Notes under the pieces: generated by a model | What the model was told of the DNA's origin: nothing | What the model saw: the letters and a program-made list of their open reading frames with translations, nothing else | The model's database searches: none | Shown here: one piece after another, positions 5,372 to 5,737 of the stretch | Position numbering within the stretch: position 1 is the stretch's first letter | Layout: the number at the start of each line of letters is the position of its first letter | Assembly (NCBI GenBank): GCA_030036975.1 | Contig: JASHSE010000132.1 | Span: 1 to 5,737, forward strand | Reading direction: 5' to 3' | Source of the DNA: Xanthobacteraceae bacterium | GTDB lineage: Bacteria; Pseudomonadota; Alphaproteobacteria; Rhizobiales; Xanthobacteraceae | Length of the DNA stretch: 5,737 nucleotides | Translations under genes and position numbers: made by a program

Positions 5372-5399
5372 CCTCTCCCCGGAGGGGAGCCGGGAGAGG
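5372..5399. repeat. CCTCTCCC/GGGAGAGG hairpin element
   Basis: CCTCTCCC (5372-5379) and GGGAGAGG (5392-5399) are perfect 8-base complements. An alternative hairpin, CTCCCC (5375-5380) with GGGGAG (5384-5389), uses the same left arm, so the two folds exclude each other. Short elements with CTCTCCCC/GGGGAGAG arms are, to my recollection, common between genes in rhizobial genomes. It sits 36 bases after the YbjN stop and may terminate or stabilise that transcript; no T run follows it. Confidence 0.6.
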
Positions 5400-5480
5400 T
5401 GAAGTAGACCCGGCTCAGCCGCGGTTCAATCTGAATTCATTTTGGCTTAGCATCCCGCATACTGGGTACTGACGGGATTG

Positions 5481-5737
5481 ATGGCGATGCGACAAACAAA
5501 TCAGAACAAAGACGATCCGGGCTTAAGCGATTTTTCCGGGACGCTGGTCCTGGTCGGCGCCGGCAAGATGGGGTCGGCGCTGCTCGAAGGCTGGCTGCGG
5601 CTCGGCCTTGCCGGACGCAATGTCGCGGTGATCGAGCCGGCGCCGCCGCCCGATCTCGCGGCGCTCAACGCCCCCGGTCTTCGGCTCAATCCGGATTTGC
5701 GCACGCTGCGCGATCCGGCCGTCGTCGTGCTGGCGAT
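5481..5737 (+). CDS. proC: Pyrroline-5-carboxylate reductase, N-terminal part (cut by window end)
   Basis: The frame from the ATG at 5481 stays open to the window end, giving 85 residues and two further bases. After a polar lead of about 20 residues comes the Rossmann nucleotide-binding start TLVLVGAGKMGSALLEGWL (21-39), with the GxGxxG pattern GAGKMG (26-31). A second strand NVAVIEP (47-53) and DPAVVVLA (78-85) follow, the last leading toward the usual ProC 'KP' motif. ProC reduces pyrroline-5-carboxylate to proline with NAD(P)H in the cytoplasm, the last step of proline synthesis. A second in-frame ATG at 5487 is better spaced (nine bases) from GGGA (5474-5477) and may be the true start. 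The promoter is unclear; TTCAAT (5425-5430) and TAGCAT (5448-5453) at 17 bases is a weak match. Only the N-terminal third is visible, so the family rests on this region and its place beside the YbjN gene. Confidence 0.85.
   Translation, partial: MAMRQTNQNKDDPGLSDFSGTLVLVGAGKMGSALLEGWLRLGLAGRNVAVIEPAPPPDLAALNAPGLRLNPDLRTLRDPAVVVLA

Overview
This is a GC-rich stretch (strong G/C preference at third codon positions) of ordinary bacterial chromosome. It most resembles an alphaproteobacterium of the order Hyphomicrobiales (Rhizobiales), in the Bradyrhizobium/Xanthobacteraceae range. That placement rests on protein sequence resemblance, the gene neighbourhood and a CtrA-type site; no search was run. 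I see no mobile element, CRISPR array, phage gene or RNA gene.

Layout: (1) 45-360, minus strand: a small UbiK/BMFP-family coiled-coil protein with a likely terminator after it. (2) 361-514: a short divergent spacer. (3) 515-3235, plus strand: a tightly coupled operon of lgt (lipoprotein diacylglyceryl transferase), a MidA/NDUFAF7-type methyltransferase and pgeF (peptidoglycan editing factor / purine nucleoside phosphorylase), joined by overlaps of 8 and 4 bases. (4) 3219-3366: an array of the heptamer RGCGAAT in both orientations, with a superimposed 30-base tandem repeat and a long inverted repeat; it supplies the last codons and the stop of pgeF. (5) 3448-4487: a candidate promoter and prs (ribose-phosphate pyrophosphokinase). 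(6) 4488-4835: a 348-base gene-free region with a perfect, symmetric CtrA-type box, several possible hairpins and a good sigma70-like promoter whose -10 lies inside a 12-base palindrome. (7) 4836-5336: a YbjN-domain protein. (8) 5337-5480: a spacer with a CCTCTCCC/GGGAGAGG hairpin. (9) 5481-5737: the 5' part of proC (pyrroline-5-carboxylate reductase), cut by the window end.

The genes are mainly housekeeping. Lgt and PgeF act on the cell envelope, the UbiK-like protein and the methyltransferase belong to families tied to ubiquinone synthesis and respiratory complex I assembly, PgeF and Prs both touch purine/ribose metabolism, and ProC makes proline. The noncoding DNA is the least ordinary part: the heptamer array between pgeF and prs, and the CtrA-type box followed by a palindromic promoter upstream of the YbjN gene. 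I found no convincing new multi-gene system.
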